Translations under genes and position numbers: made by a program | Shown here: in pieces, positions 1-9,039 of the stretch | Layout: each line of letters begins with the position of its first letter | How positions within the stretch are numbered: the stretch's first letter is position 1 | NCBI GenBank assembly: GCA_023473595.1 | Contig: JAMCYV010000032.1 | Location: 1 to 35,555, forward strand | DNA from: Patescibacteria group bacterium | Lineage (GTDB): Bacteria > Patescibacteriota > CPR2 > UBA1875 > JAMCYV01 | Reading direction: 5' to 3' | DNA length: 35,555 nucleotides | Notes under the pieces: model-generated | Told to the model about the DNA's origin: nothing | The model's database searches: none | Seen by the model: only the letters and a program-made list of their open reading frames with translations

Positions 1-1
1 T

Positions 2-490
2 TTAACAACGCCTTTGCAGATGATTAACGCTTTTGCTGCAATCGCCAACGGAGGAGTTATAATGCGGCCGCAAATTATAGAAAAAATTATTGATAAGGAT
101 GGCAAGGAAGAAGAGAAACAACCCGAAGAGATTAGGAGAGTTATTTCGGATAAGGCGGCGGCTGCCATGACAGCGATGCTTGTTAGCGTGGTTGAAAAAG
201 GACATGGCACTCAAGCCAAAGTCAAAGGCTATAAGGTTGCCGGAAAGACTGGGACAGCCCAAGTCCCTTTAAAAAACGGTCTTGGATATGATCCTTCAAG
301 AAATATAGGTTCATTTATAGGCTTTGCACCGGCAATGTCGCCGGAATTTGTAGTTATGGCGAAAATTGATTCACCTAAAGGTGTTTCTTGGGCAGAAAGC
401 ACAGCCGCCCCAATTGTCGGCCAAGTTTTGGATTATTTGCTTAAATATTATCAGGTTCCACCAACAGAGTTAAGCGAATTAAACCAATAG
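2..490 (+). CDS. ftsI: Penicillin-binding transpeptidase (FtsI/PBP2-3 class), C-terminal part; 5' end outside window
   Basis: Open frame from base 2; AGKTGTAQ (KTG box) and 'AFAAIANGGVIMRP' typical of class B PBPs; first gene of a dcw-like cluster. Confidence 0.88.
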   Translation, partial: LTTPLQMINAFAAIANGGVIMRPQIIEKIIDKDGKEEEKQPEEIRRVISDKAAAAMTAMLVSVVEKGHGTQAKVKGYKVAGKTGTAQVPLKNGLGYDPSRNIGSFIGFAPAMSPEFVVMAKIDSPKGVSWAESTAAPIVGQVLDYLLKYYQVPPTELSELNQ

Positions 491-525
491 TAAAAAAGTT
501 AAAATTATACTAAAATATACGAAAT

Positions 526-1560
526 ATGATATTTGACGAGAAAACTCTGATTGTTGAAATAACAAAGATTTTGATCTTTGCCTTTGGGGCTTTTGCGCTT
601 TCTATGGCTTTGACGCCTATCTATACTCATTTTGCTTATAAAAATGAATGGTGGCGCAAAGTCAGAACTAAAGCGGTTGATGGAAAAGCGGCTCCAATCT
701 TTTTGAAATTGCATGCTGAAAAACATAAGAGACATATTCCTACTATGGCTGGGATGGTAATCCTTTTTTCAGTCAGCATTATTACTCTTATTTTTAATTT
801 AGATAGAGCTCAAACGTATCTGCCACTATTTTCGTTTATTTTTGCTGGACTTTTAGGACTTGCAGATGATTATTTTCATGTAAAAGGGATTGCTGATAAG
901 ACAGGAGGCCTAAGTGCTAGAGCCCAGGCTTTCTGGCTGACAATTATTCCTCTTCTTGGGGCTTATTGGTTTTATTTTAAACTAGATTGGAGTATTATCC
1001 ATGTTCCGGCCGTAGGTAACTTTAATATTGGTTGGCTTTATATACCCCTCTTCATTATTGTTATATTTGCGACTTCCAAGTCAGTAGGGCTTACAGACGG
1101 GCTAGATGGGCTTGCTGGAGGGCTTTTATCTCTGGCTTACGGTTCTTATGGGTTTATATCGCTTGTTCAAGGAAAATATGGACTTGCGGCTTTCTGTGCC
1201 ACGGTAGTAGGGACGATGCTGGCTTATACTTGGTTTAATATTTATCCAGCTAGGTTCTTTATGGGGAATAGCGGCTCAATTTCTTTAGGAGCGACATTAG
1301 GAGTTATTGCAATGCTTACAAATTCTGTTTTTATTCTGCCTATTATCGGGTTTGTTTTCTTTGTCGAATCTGGTTCTTCAGCTATTCAGCTTTTATCTAA
1401 GAAAATAAGGGGGAAGAAGATATTTTTATCCGCTCCGATTCATCACCACTTTGAAGCTATCGGCTGGCCGGAGACAAAAGTTACAATGAGATTCTGGATT
1501 ATAGGGGGGGTAATGTCGGTTCTTGGAATAATTATCGGACTTTTAGGAAGAGGTCAATAA
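526..1560 (+). CDS. mraY: Phospho-N-acetylmuramoyl-pentapeptide-transferase
   Basis: 344 aa multi-TM protein with DDxxK-like 'LADDYFHVKG', 'GLTDGLDGLAGG', 'APIHHHFEAIGWPETKVTMRFWI'. Confidence 0.96.
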   Translation: MIFDEKTLIVEITKILIFAFGAFALSMALTPIYTHFAYKNEWWRKVRTKAVDGKAAPIFLKLHAEKHKRHIPTMAGMVILFSVSIITLIFNLDRAQTYLPLFSFIFAGLLGLADDYFHVKGIADKTGGLSARAQAFWLTIIPLLGAYWFYFKLDWSIIHVPAVGNFNIGWLYIPLFIIVIFATSKSVGLTDGLDGLAGGLLSLAYGSYGFISLVQGKYGLAAFCATVVGTMLAYTWFNIYPARFFMGNSGSISLGATLGVIAMLTNSVFILPIIGFVFFVESGSSAIQLLSKKIRGKKIFLSAPIHHHFEAIGWPETKVTMRFWIIGGVMSVLGIIIGLLGRGQ

Positions 1561-2741
1561 TGGCAACAATTTCAAGAGGCAGGAGGCTAAGACCAGATTA
1601 TACACTTGTTATCCTTGTTCTTCTTTTATCAATTGTTGGTATTATTATGGTCTATTCTGCTTCAGTAGTCTCCAGTTATAAAGTAACAGGGGATCCTAAC
1701 TTTTATTTTACGAGGCAGCTTATAAACATTATTATTGGTATTTTTTGTCTTTTCTTTGTGTCTAGAATTCCTTATGTTTTTTGGAAAAAAGTTGCTTTCT
1801 TTGTCCTTCTTTTAGGCCTTATTCTCTCCACTTTAGTTTTTATTCCTGGATTTGGGATGAGGCATGGCGGAGCGAGCAGATGGCTGGAATTAGGATTTAT
1901 TCAACTTCAGCCATCGGAAGTCTTAAAGCTAGGTGTAATTCTTTACTTGAGTGCTTTCTTTGAAAGAGTAGGAGAAGGAGTGAAGACATACAAAGCTTTT
2001 CTTCCATTTGTTATCGTACTTGGCTTAGTGGGAACACTTATTATGCTTCAACCGGATATGGGGACTTTTATGGTGATTGCTATTTTTTCTTCAATAATGT
2101 ATTTTGTTGCCGGGGGAGGGTTAACCTACATAGGTTCTTTGCTTGTTGCAGGAATAGCTGGAATATGGACACTTATTAAAATTGAACCCTATAGGATGCA
2201 AAGATTCCTAGTTTTTTTAAATCCGAATGCTGATACTAGTGGTGCCGGCTACCAGATAAACCAAGCTCTTATTGCTATTGGTACTGGCGGACTCTTTGGC
2301 TTGGGATTCAACCAATCGAGGCAAAAATATAATTATCTTCCTGAAGCGCAGACTGATTCAATTATTGCTATAATAGGGGAGGAATTGGGATTTGTAGGAA
2401 TAGCAGTCTTAATATTTATTTTTCTTTTGCTTACAGTAAGGGGATTAAGGATCGCAAAAAAGTCTCCTGATGTTTTTTCGAGAATGTTTGCAATCGGTCT
2501 TATATCCTGGGTTGCAGTTCAATCTCTCTTAAATATAGCTGCTATGATCTCCTTGGTTCCGCTTACAGGCGTCCCATTGCCGTTTATTAGTTTTGGAGGG
2601 ACATCTGTTGTTGTTCTTTTGGTTGCTTTCGGCATTTTGATTAATATATCCAGGTTTGTGGAAGGAGGAAAGTCAAATGAGAGTCATCTTAGGAGGGGGT
2701 GGAACTGGCGGTCATATCTCACCAGTTTTAGCCGTAATTGA
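1560..2741 (+). CDS. ftsW: SEDS-family peptidoglycan polymerase FtsW
   Basis: 393 aa, multi-TM, 'LQPSEVLKLGVILYLSAF', 'LPEAQTDSIIAIIGEELGFVG', 'GVPLPFISFGGTS'; start ATG overlaps mraY stop. Confidence 0.95.
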   Translation: MATISRGRRLRPDYTLVILVLLLSIVGIIMVYSASVVSSYKVTGDPNFYFTRQLINIIIGIFCLFFVSRIPYVFWKKVAFFVLLLGLILSTLVFIPGFGMRHGGASRWLELGFIQLQPSEVLKLGVILYLSAFFERVGEGVKTYKAFLPFVIVLGLVGTLIMLQPDMGTFMVIAIFSSIMYFVAGGGLTYIGSLLVAGIAGIWTLIKIEPYRMQRFLVFLNPNADTSGAGYQINQALIAIGTGGLFGLGFNQSRQKYNYLPEAQTDSIIAIIGEELGFVGIAVLIFIFLLLTVRGLRIAKKSPDVFSRMFAIGLISWVAVQSLLNIAAMISLVPLTGVPLPFISFGGTSVVVLLVAFGILINISRFVEGGKSNESHLRRGWNWRSYLTSFSRN

Positions 2742-3849
2742 ATCTCTAGAAGGAAAAGTTAAAGATTTAGACCTCGTCTATATTGGTTCAAAGCAGGGGA
2801 TGGAAAGCATGATAATTCCAAAGACAGGCATTCCTTTTTATAGTATAAGCGCCGGCAAGTTCAGACGCTACTCCGGCGGGTTTTGGGATCTCTTAAATCC
2901 AGTCACTATTTTTAAAAACTTAGTGGATTTTGGCAGAGTTATCAAGGGATTTTTTGAATCTCTAAAATTGATAAAAAAAATAAAGCCAGATGCCATCTTT
3001 TTAAAAGGAGGCTTTGTCAGTGTTCCTCTTGGACTGGCCGCCAAAGTTCTAAATTATCCCTTTATTTTGCATGAATCAGATAGTGCACCAGGTCTTGCAA
3101 ACAGAATTTTAGCAAAGTTTGCTAGAAAAATATGTGTTTCTTTTAAGGATGATTATTTTCAACAAAATTATCCCAACAAAGTAGTATATACCGGCAATCC
3201 CGTTCGTAAGGAGCTTGTAGAGGGGGATAGAGAAAGAGGCTACAAAGAATTTAATTTAAAAGACAATTTGCTTATTATTCTTGTCATTGGGGGAAGTCAA
3301 GGATCGTTGAAAATAAACCGACTAATTGAAGAGATATTAGAAGATATTCTTTACAAATATCAATTAATTCATATTACCGGGGAGAGAGATTATGATTGGA
3401 TTGATTTTCGAGCTAAGAGACTTCCTGAAGAGTTGAGGGGCAATTATCGCTACTACAACTTCATTTCTAAAGAACTTAAAGACGCCTACAAAATTTCTGA
3501 TTTAATTATCTCAAGGGCTGGCAATAATGTTCTTACCGAGATCGCTGCGAACGGCAAGCCAAGTCTTCTTATTCCACTTCTTAGTTCTACAAGCGGCCAT
3601 CAGCAAAAAAATGCTCTTCTTTTTTCTAGAAACGGAGCCGCTTATATATTAGATGAGTCGATTGTGACAGCTTCCGAACTTCTAAGACAGATTAATTTTG
3701 TTTTAGAAAGTAAGGAAGAAAGAGAAATAATGTCAAAAAAAGCATCTGAATTTTTTGTCGCAGGGGCTTCAGAGGCTATAACTAGCGAAATATTAAGATT
3801 AAAGAAAAAGGCTTTTAAAAATGAGGGGCAGAAAGCTAAGGCAGATTAG
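2677..3849 (+). CDS. murG: UDP-N-acetylglucosamine--LPS/peptidoglycan N-acetylglucosamine transferase MurG
   Basis: 'MRVILGGGGTGGHISPVLA', 'GGSQGS', 'SRAGNNVLTEIAANGKPSLLIPL'; SD ggaagga upstream of ATG 2677; the ORF track start at 2656 is less likely. Confidence 0.95.
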   Translation: MRVILGGGGTGGHISPVLAVIESLEGKVKDLDLVYIGSKQGMESMIIPKTGIPFYSISAGKFRRYSGGFWDLLNPVTIFKNLVDFGRVIKGFFESLKLIKKIKPDAIFLKGGFVSVPLGLAAKVLNYPFILHESDSAPGLANRILAKFARKICVSFKDDYFQQNYPNKVVYTGNPVRKELVEGDRERGYKEFNLKDNLLIILVIGGSQGSLKINRLIEEILEDILYKYQLIHITGERDYDWIDFRAKRLPEELRGNYRYYNFISKELKDAYKISDLIISRAGNNVLTEIAANGKPSLLIPLLSSTSGHQQKNALLFSRNGAAYILDESIVTASELLRQINFVLESKEEREIMSKKASEFFVAGASEAITSEILRLKKKAFKNEGQKAKAD

Positions 3850-4624
3850 AAAAGGATTTTTAAAGAGAAGAAATCCCCAGATTTATTCACGGACGACTGC
3901 AATAGCGAGTGGAAGAAATCCTTTAAAAATTTTCAAATATGTTGGATTTTTTCTCTTGACTGTTTTAGTTTACATAGTTATTTTCTCCCCTGCTTTTAAG
4001 GTCAAAAAGGTCATTATCTCGGGCCTAGAAATGGCTAACAGCCAGAAGCTTGAAAAAAAATTTCTGGGAAAAAATCTAATATTTTTAAGAACTCAAGCTG
4101 TTTCAGAAAATATTGAAGGGGATCAGAAAGTAAAAGAATTGAAAGTTGAAAAAAATTACTTTTCTGGAACCTTAAGAATTATGGTTATTTTAAGAGAACC
4201 ATTTGTGATTTTAACAGAAAAAGGGAAACGCTATTTAGTTGATACCGATGGTATCCTTTTTAAGGAAATAGGGGAGACGGAAGAGAAGAGCCTTAATTTA
4301 ATAAAAATAAATAATAATTTAATAAGCTTCTCGCATAACCTGGGTGATGAACTCATTGAACAAAAAAAATTATTTTTCTTAAAAGATTTAATTAATAATT
4401 TTCCAACTAAAACTGCCGAGACTATTTCTGCTATAAGTTTCGATAATTCCAATGATGAAATCACTGTTTTAGCTAATTCTAACTACAAGATTTTCTTTGA
4501 CTTAAAAAGGAGCATTGATAGCCAAATTGAGAGTGTAGTCATGATTAAAGATGAAACAGAAAAAAGTAAAAGAAAGCTTGAATATATTGATTTAAGAATT
4601 GAAACTCGTATTTTTTATAAATAA
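3821..4624 (+). CDS. ftsQ: FtsQ/DivIB-like cell division protein (single TM, POTRA-like region)
   Basis: Basic N-terminus, one TM, 'VKKVIISGLEMANSQKLEKKFLGKNLIFL' POTRA-like start; position after murG. Confidence 0.72.
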   Translation: MRGRKLRQIRKGFLKRRNPQIYSRTTAIASGRNPLKIFKYVGFFLLTVLVYIVIFSPAFKVKKVIISGLEMANSQKLEKKFLGKNLIFLRTQAVSENIEGDQKVKELKVEKNYFSGTLRIMVILREPFVILTEKGKRYLVDTDGILFKEIGETEEKSLNLIKINNNLISFSHNLGDELIEQKKLFFLKDLINNFPTKTAETISAISFDNSNDEITVLANSNYKIFFDLKRSIDSQIESVVMIKDETEKSKRKLEYIDLRIETRIFYK

Positions 4625-4650
4625 CTTGACCGGTTGGTTAAGGGTATCTA

Positions 4651-4678
4651 ATGTCGTACAAGATACATTGTGCGACAT
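4651..4678. promoter_or_regulatory. Inverted repeat ATGTCGTAC-N10-GTGCGACAT, possible operator or hairpin
   Basis: 9-bp arms with one G/T mismatch, directly after ftsQ. Confidence 0.35.
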
Positions 4679-4845
4679 AATGTTTTGATTGGTTTTGTTA
4701 TTCCTTTTTCTTTAACTTTTAAAAGTAGTAAGTATCGGATCTTGAACTTTTTAAAATTAAAAGAAAGGCGAGGGGAATAGAGCTTCTCTTTCCAACGTCT
4801 TTCTAATTAATAAAATATTTGGCCTGATTAAATAAAATAATAAAA

Positions 4846-4868
4846 AGACTAGAGTGTTTATTCCCTAG
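4846..4868 (-). terminator. Possible intrinsic terminator of the TraG/VirD4-like ATPase gene (weak)
   Basis: On minus: CTAGGGAATAAACACTCTAG followed by TCTTTTTATT. Confidence 0.4.
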
Positions 4869-4896
4869 CCTTCCCTTTTAAAATTTTAAAAAATAA

Positions 4897-7800
4897 TTAT
4901 CTTTTATTTAAATCTTCAAAAACTATCGTCTCTCCCTGCTTGATCTCTTGGGGATTATTTTCTTGAATAATTACCTTTTCATTTGGATGGATTTTAGTAA
5001 CTTCTTTAAAGTTTTCAGGGGTAATTATTTTCTCTTGTTTTTCTATTTTATGGGTAATTTCTTCCTTTTCATTTATTAAAGGTTTTTCCGTTTTTTTTTC
5101 AGATTCTAGTTCTTTTGGCGGAGTATATAGAACCTCTTTATCCTCCTTGTCCAAAGCATTATTAATTATTTTTTTAACAGTTTCATTATTTACTGGCTTA
5201 GGAATTCCTTCTTTGGGAGTCTCAGGTTTTTCTTCGATATTATTAATTTTTTTTATATTCTGATCCGTCCCCTTAGGCGATGCTTTCTTTAGAGCGTCTT
5301 TTAAAACATCAAAATTTACCTTTTGGTGTTTTTTCTTCTTATCTCTTCTTTGGTTATCCCCTTTTTCAAACTTTTTAACTATCGGAGGTTCAAAAGATGA
5401 AGATTTTGGTTTTTCTTTAAAATTGTTATTTTTAACTACTGGAGCTTCAAAGTGAGAATTACTTTCTTTTTTTACGATTGGAGAAGTAAATTTTTTTTCT
5501 GAAATTTCCTCATCCCCTGTATCCAGACCATGCCACTTAGCTATATCATCTTCTACTTCTTTCCTAGTTTTACTATATCTTTCACGGCTTAAATTTATAA
5601 TCTTCTCAGTATTTCCCATGTCTTCAGAGGTAATATCTAGGGTTCTTGCAGAAAACGGATTGCTTGTTTTACCATCAATCGTCATCTTCAAGTAAATCTG
5701 TTGCCTATCAAGATTTATAATATCATTCACCTCAAAAGGCGGATTTAATTCTTTCTCCAGCATTCCCGCATCTTGTGCTCCCACCCTAAAGGTTATCATT
5801 GTTCCAACATTTCCAAAAACTGCATCTCTAACTGTTTCATCCATTTGGGCAATGTATTGGTTTGCTACAACAAGGCTTAAACGATATTTTCTAGCTTCGG
5901 AAAGAATAGTAGCAAAAGACTCGGTTGCAAAATGCTGAAACTCATCAACATAAAGAGTAAAATCAACTCGATCTTCAAGCGGGATATTAGCTCTACTCAT
6001 AGCAGCCAGTTGAATTTTGGTAATGATCATCCCGCCTAAAAGAGCGCTATTAGTCTCCCCTACTTTTCCAGTCGAGAGATTTATAAGAAGAATCTTTTTT
6101 TCATCCATTATCTTTCGGATGTCAATTGTGCTCTTTGGCTGGCCAATAATATTTCGAATAAGAGAGCTTGCCACAAATTGTCCAACCTTATTAAGTATTG
6201 GGGCAACGGCTTCAGTGGCAAATTTTTCATTAAATGAGGCAAATTCTGTTGTCCAGAATTTTTTTACAACTGGGTCTTTAATCTGTTCGACTACCTTTTT
6301 TCTAAAATTTTTGTCCGTTAACATTCTAACGATTCCGAGAGTGGTTGAATTTGGATAATCTAGAAGAGCAAGGATAGTATAATTTAAAATATATTCCAAA
6401 CGAGGTCCCCATGAATGGCCGAAAAGCTTTTGTAAAATTCCGACAAATCCATTAGCAATAAAATGTTTCAAATTATCATCATTTACTTCCAGGGGGTTAA
6501 ATCCTACTGGATATTCTTGGTCAGCAGGGTCTAAAAGGATGACATCATTTACTCTAGAATCAGGAATTTTCTTCAAAGTATCGACAATAAGATCGCCGTT
6601 AGGGTCTATTATGGCAAGTCCTCTGCCCTTATTTATATCTTCCTCAATAAATTTCTCGAGGAGCTTGCTCTTCCCCATTCCGCTCTTACCAATTAAGTAT
6701 GAATGTCGTCTTTTGTCATCCGTCTTAATCCCGAACAATATTCTTTGGTGCCTGAAATTAGTTTCAGCAAAGAGTGTTAAGTCATTTACATCGGTATTTA
6801 AGGGGTTTGGGAGCTCGGTCGGAGGCTCCCCTGTCTTAGAAGAAGTCCAGTTAATATTCGGGGTCTCAACAGAAGTATGAGGCAAGTGAAAGATACTGGC
6901 TAATTCTTCAATATTGAAAATAAATCCTTTGTCATAGAAAGCTCTATTCCGATAATCATCTAGAAAAGCTTTTCTGTTTTTAATTCTTGTAGCAACAAAG
7001 CTATTTAAATTAATTGTACTAAATTGTTTGAAAGCGCCGATAGCTGCATTTAAGCGAAGATCTGCTTTGCTTTTTTCCTTAGCAAGGCTAATAAGTCTAA
7101 GCTTTACCTGAAAACCAAGTTTGGATATTTTCTCTTGAATTCCGGCTATTTCTAACTCTTGATTTTGCGATAATTTAGGCGGCTCTTTGCCCCCACTTTC
7201 TACAGAGAGAGCGTGTTTCATAAGTTCGTGCAGAAGCTTAACGGGGGCATTTAAAATCGCTTTAAATAAGTTGTCGCTTGTAAAAGTAAATTGGCCGGTT
7301 TTTTTGCTTTGGATATAGGCTGCACCTCTAGCCTGCCATGTATCCGGAACTGGTCTGGCCAAAATTTGAATCCAGACTTTTTCTTTTTCATTATCGAGTT
7401 TAGCAAGAGCGCTAGTAATACCCGCTAAAGGATCGACTTTAAAGCTTTGAAAAGTCTTGATTGGTACAATCTGGCTTCTTTTTAGGGTAAGTTCAGCACA
7501 TGCATAGGCATCATCTTGCCCATCATTATCGATGTCGATATTCGTATAATCTTTGGTTTCTGAAATTTCAGCTGAGGGGTATTGGGCATAAATCTGGCTT
7601 TCGACAAAGTCTCTTAAGTGAGTCGGGACGCCGGTGTAAAAATGAATAGCGTCATTTGTAGCAACCATTTCAAAACTTAGATACTCTTGGAGGGAACCTT
7701 CTTTGACTCTGGAAGTTTTTGGTTTCAGAATCCCATGAAGCGAGGCAAACATCATTTCTGCAGCTGTCGAATCTTTATCATTGCTCCTAGGAATTTTAAT

Positions 7801-7947
7801 ATTCAGAAGGACATGGTCTTGCTTTTCAGCCCAATGAGCTTTCCTGTAGTTTTGCCAAGCGGCAAAACCTAAAATACCAGCGATAAGCCACCAGAACCAC
7901 AAAATCATCTGAACAACACTCTGCATTATAAATGAAAAAATATCCAT
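4897..7947 (-). CDS. TraG/TraD/VirD4-like membrane-anchored ATPase (type IV secretion/conjugation superfamily) with long charged C-terminal tail
   Basis: 1016 aa; N-terminal TM, Walker A 'LIGKSGMGKSKLL', Walker B-like 'FTLYVDEFQHFA', 'IIDPNGDLI'; C-terminal ~250 aa low-complexity K/E/P-rich. Confidence 0.85.
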   Translation of the reverse strand: MDIFSFIMQSVVQMILWFWWLIAGILGFAAWQNYRKAHWAEKQDHVLLNIKIPRSNDKDSTAAEMMFASLHGILKPKTSRVKEGSLQEYLSFEMVATNDAIHFYTGVPTHLRDFVESQIYAQYPSAEISETKDYTNIDIDNDGQDDAYACAELTLKRSQIVPIKTFQSFKVDPLAGITSALAKLDNEKEKVWIQILARPVPDTWQARGAAYIQSKKTGQFTFTSDNLFKAILNAPVKLLHELMKHALSVESGGKEPPKLSQNQELEIAGIQEKISKLGFQVKLRLISLAKEKSKADLRLNAAIGAFKQFSTINLNSFVATRIKNRKAFLDDYRNRAFYDKGFIFNIEELASIFHLPHTSVETPNINWTSSKTGEPPTELPNPLNTDVNDLTLFAETNFRHQRILFGIKTDDKRRHSYLIGKSGMGKSKLLEKFIEEDINKGRGLAIIDPNGDLIVDTLKKIPDSRVNDVILLDPADQEYPVGFNPLEVNDDNLKHFIANGFVGILQKLFGHSWGPRLEYILNYTILALLDYPNSTTLGIVRMLTDKNFRKKVVEQIKDPVVKKFWTTEFASFNEKFATEAVAPILNKVGQFVASSLIRNIIGQPKSTIDIRKIMDEKKILLINLSTGKVGETNSALLGGMIITKIQLAAMSRANIPLEDRVDFTLYVDEFQHFATESFATILSEARKYRLSLVVANQYIAQMDETVRDAVFGNVGTMITFRVGAQDAGMLEKELNPPFEVNDIINLDRQQIYLKMTIDGKTSNPFSARTLDITSEDMGNTEKIINLSRERYSKTRKEVEDDIAKWHGLDTGDEEISEKKFTSPIVKKESNSHFEAPVVKNNNFKEKPKSSSFEPPIVKKFEKGDNQRRDKKKKHQKVNFDVLKDALKKASPKGTDQNIKKINNIEEKPETPKEGIPKPVNNETVKKIINNALDKEDKEVLYTPPKELESEKKTEKPLINEKEEITHKIEKQEKIITPENFKEVTKIHPNEKVIIQENNPQEIKQGETIVFEDLNKR

Positions 7948-7949
7948 AT

Positions 7950-8993
7950 CTACCCTACAGTATAAACCGCCTTCCCTACTCTTTTAAACCTTTGGAGGTT
8001 TAAGATAATCGTCGTGTCTTTGACAATCCTTTTATCCTTTACCTTCTTAATAATTTCTTTTTTATGAAGCGGTTTTCCTTCTTCTATTAAAATTTCTCTA
8101 ATTACCTCTTCTACAGTTCCCTTTTTATAGCCCCAATCTTTTAGAGCATAAATTCCCCTACCAACTAAGATGAATTCTTTATTTTTTATAAGTTCATTAT
8201 GGACAGACTGATGAGTAACTTTCTTCTTCGGTGCATAGTTGTTATTAAGATGGAGGGTAATTTCTGAATAATGAAGCGGCTTTTTGCTTTCATTTAGAAT
8301 AATTAGGATTTTATCTTTAATACTTTTTGGATTTAAAACCCGATTGCTTGTAAGGCCGTAAAACTCCCCTATTTTTATTAATTTTTTAGAGACTTTAAAT
8401 ACATTTTTTAAAAATTTTTCACTAAAAGCTTTGCTTTCAAAAAGAGAAATTGCTTCATTTTCATGCAAGGGTTCATTTCTTTTTTCAAGTTCACTTACTA
8501 CCCCTTCGATAATTTTAATAATTTCTTCGTAATTTATCTCTTTTTTAGTCCAAATACCTAAATGAGCTTTATTTTCGTTAAAATATTTTAATTCATTATT
8601 TAAATTTAAGAGAAAATTGACCTCGTTTTTATATCCTCTAGTGTTTTTAGCTATATTTTCAGTTTCAATGTCTAAAATTATATGGCCATTGATTTCAAAA
8701 TGCTTATTTACAATCTTATTAATCTCATCAATATATTCTTTACTTTTTTTGTTATTAGAAAGCTTTTTTAGGGCATTTTTCTCTATTTGACGAACTCTCT
8801 CTCTAGTAATTCCGTATTTCTTACCAATAAAATCAAGAGTTTTTGGGGACTCGCCAAAAAGACCATATCTTTCTTTTAAAATAATCTCCTCCCTATCTTT
8901 TATAGTTCCTAATCCAAAAATCTCCTCAATAGTTTTTTGGGGGTTAAAAAGTCCCTCGGAAGGTTTTTCTTTTATGGACAAAGTTTTTACCAT
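7950..8993 (-). CDS. Sigma-70 region-4-like HTH protein with C-terminal HARE-HTH-like domain
   Basis: 'EEIILKERYGLFGESPKTLDFIGKKYGITRERVRQIEKNALKKL' (sigma r4 signature); C-terminal 'KPLHYSEITLHLNN...', 'KPLHKKEIIKKVKDK...' HARE-HTH-type repeats. Confidence 0.8.
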   Translation of the reverse strand: MVKTLSIKEKPSEGLFNPQKTIEEIFGLGTIKDREEIILKERYGLFGESPKTLDFIGKKYGITRERVRQIEKNALKKLSNNKKSKEYIDEINKIVNKHFEINGHIILDIETENIAKNTRGYKNEVNFLLNLNNELKYFNENKAHLGIWTKKEINYEEIIKIIEGVVSELEKRNEPLHENEAISLFESKAFSEKFLKNVFKVSKKLIKIGEFYGLTSNRVLNPKSIKDKILIILNESKKPLHYSEITLHLNNNYAPKKKVTHQSVHNELIKNKEFILVGRGIYALKDWGYKKGTVEEVIREILIEEGKPLHKKEIIKKVKDKRIVKDTTIILNLQRFKRVGKAVYTVG

Positions 8994-9039
8994 TTTTCTT
9001 AATTATTTTAATAAATTATAGCATAAAAATGTTTAACTG

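Noticed and set aside
4764-4872. Long-range pairing AAGGCGAGGGGAATA / TATTCCCTAGCCTT as a separate ncRNA
   Set aside because: About 12/14 complementary but no promoter, and the right arm is better explained as part of the ATPase-gene terminator
6017-6880. Two 113-aa + ORFs antisense to the TraG/VirD4-like ATPase
   Set aside because: Opposite conserved ATPase motifs; no promoter or SD signal
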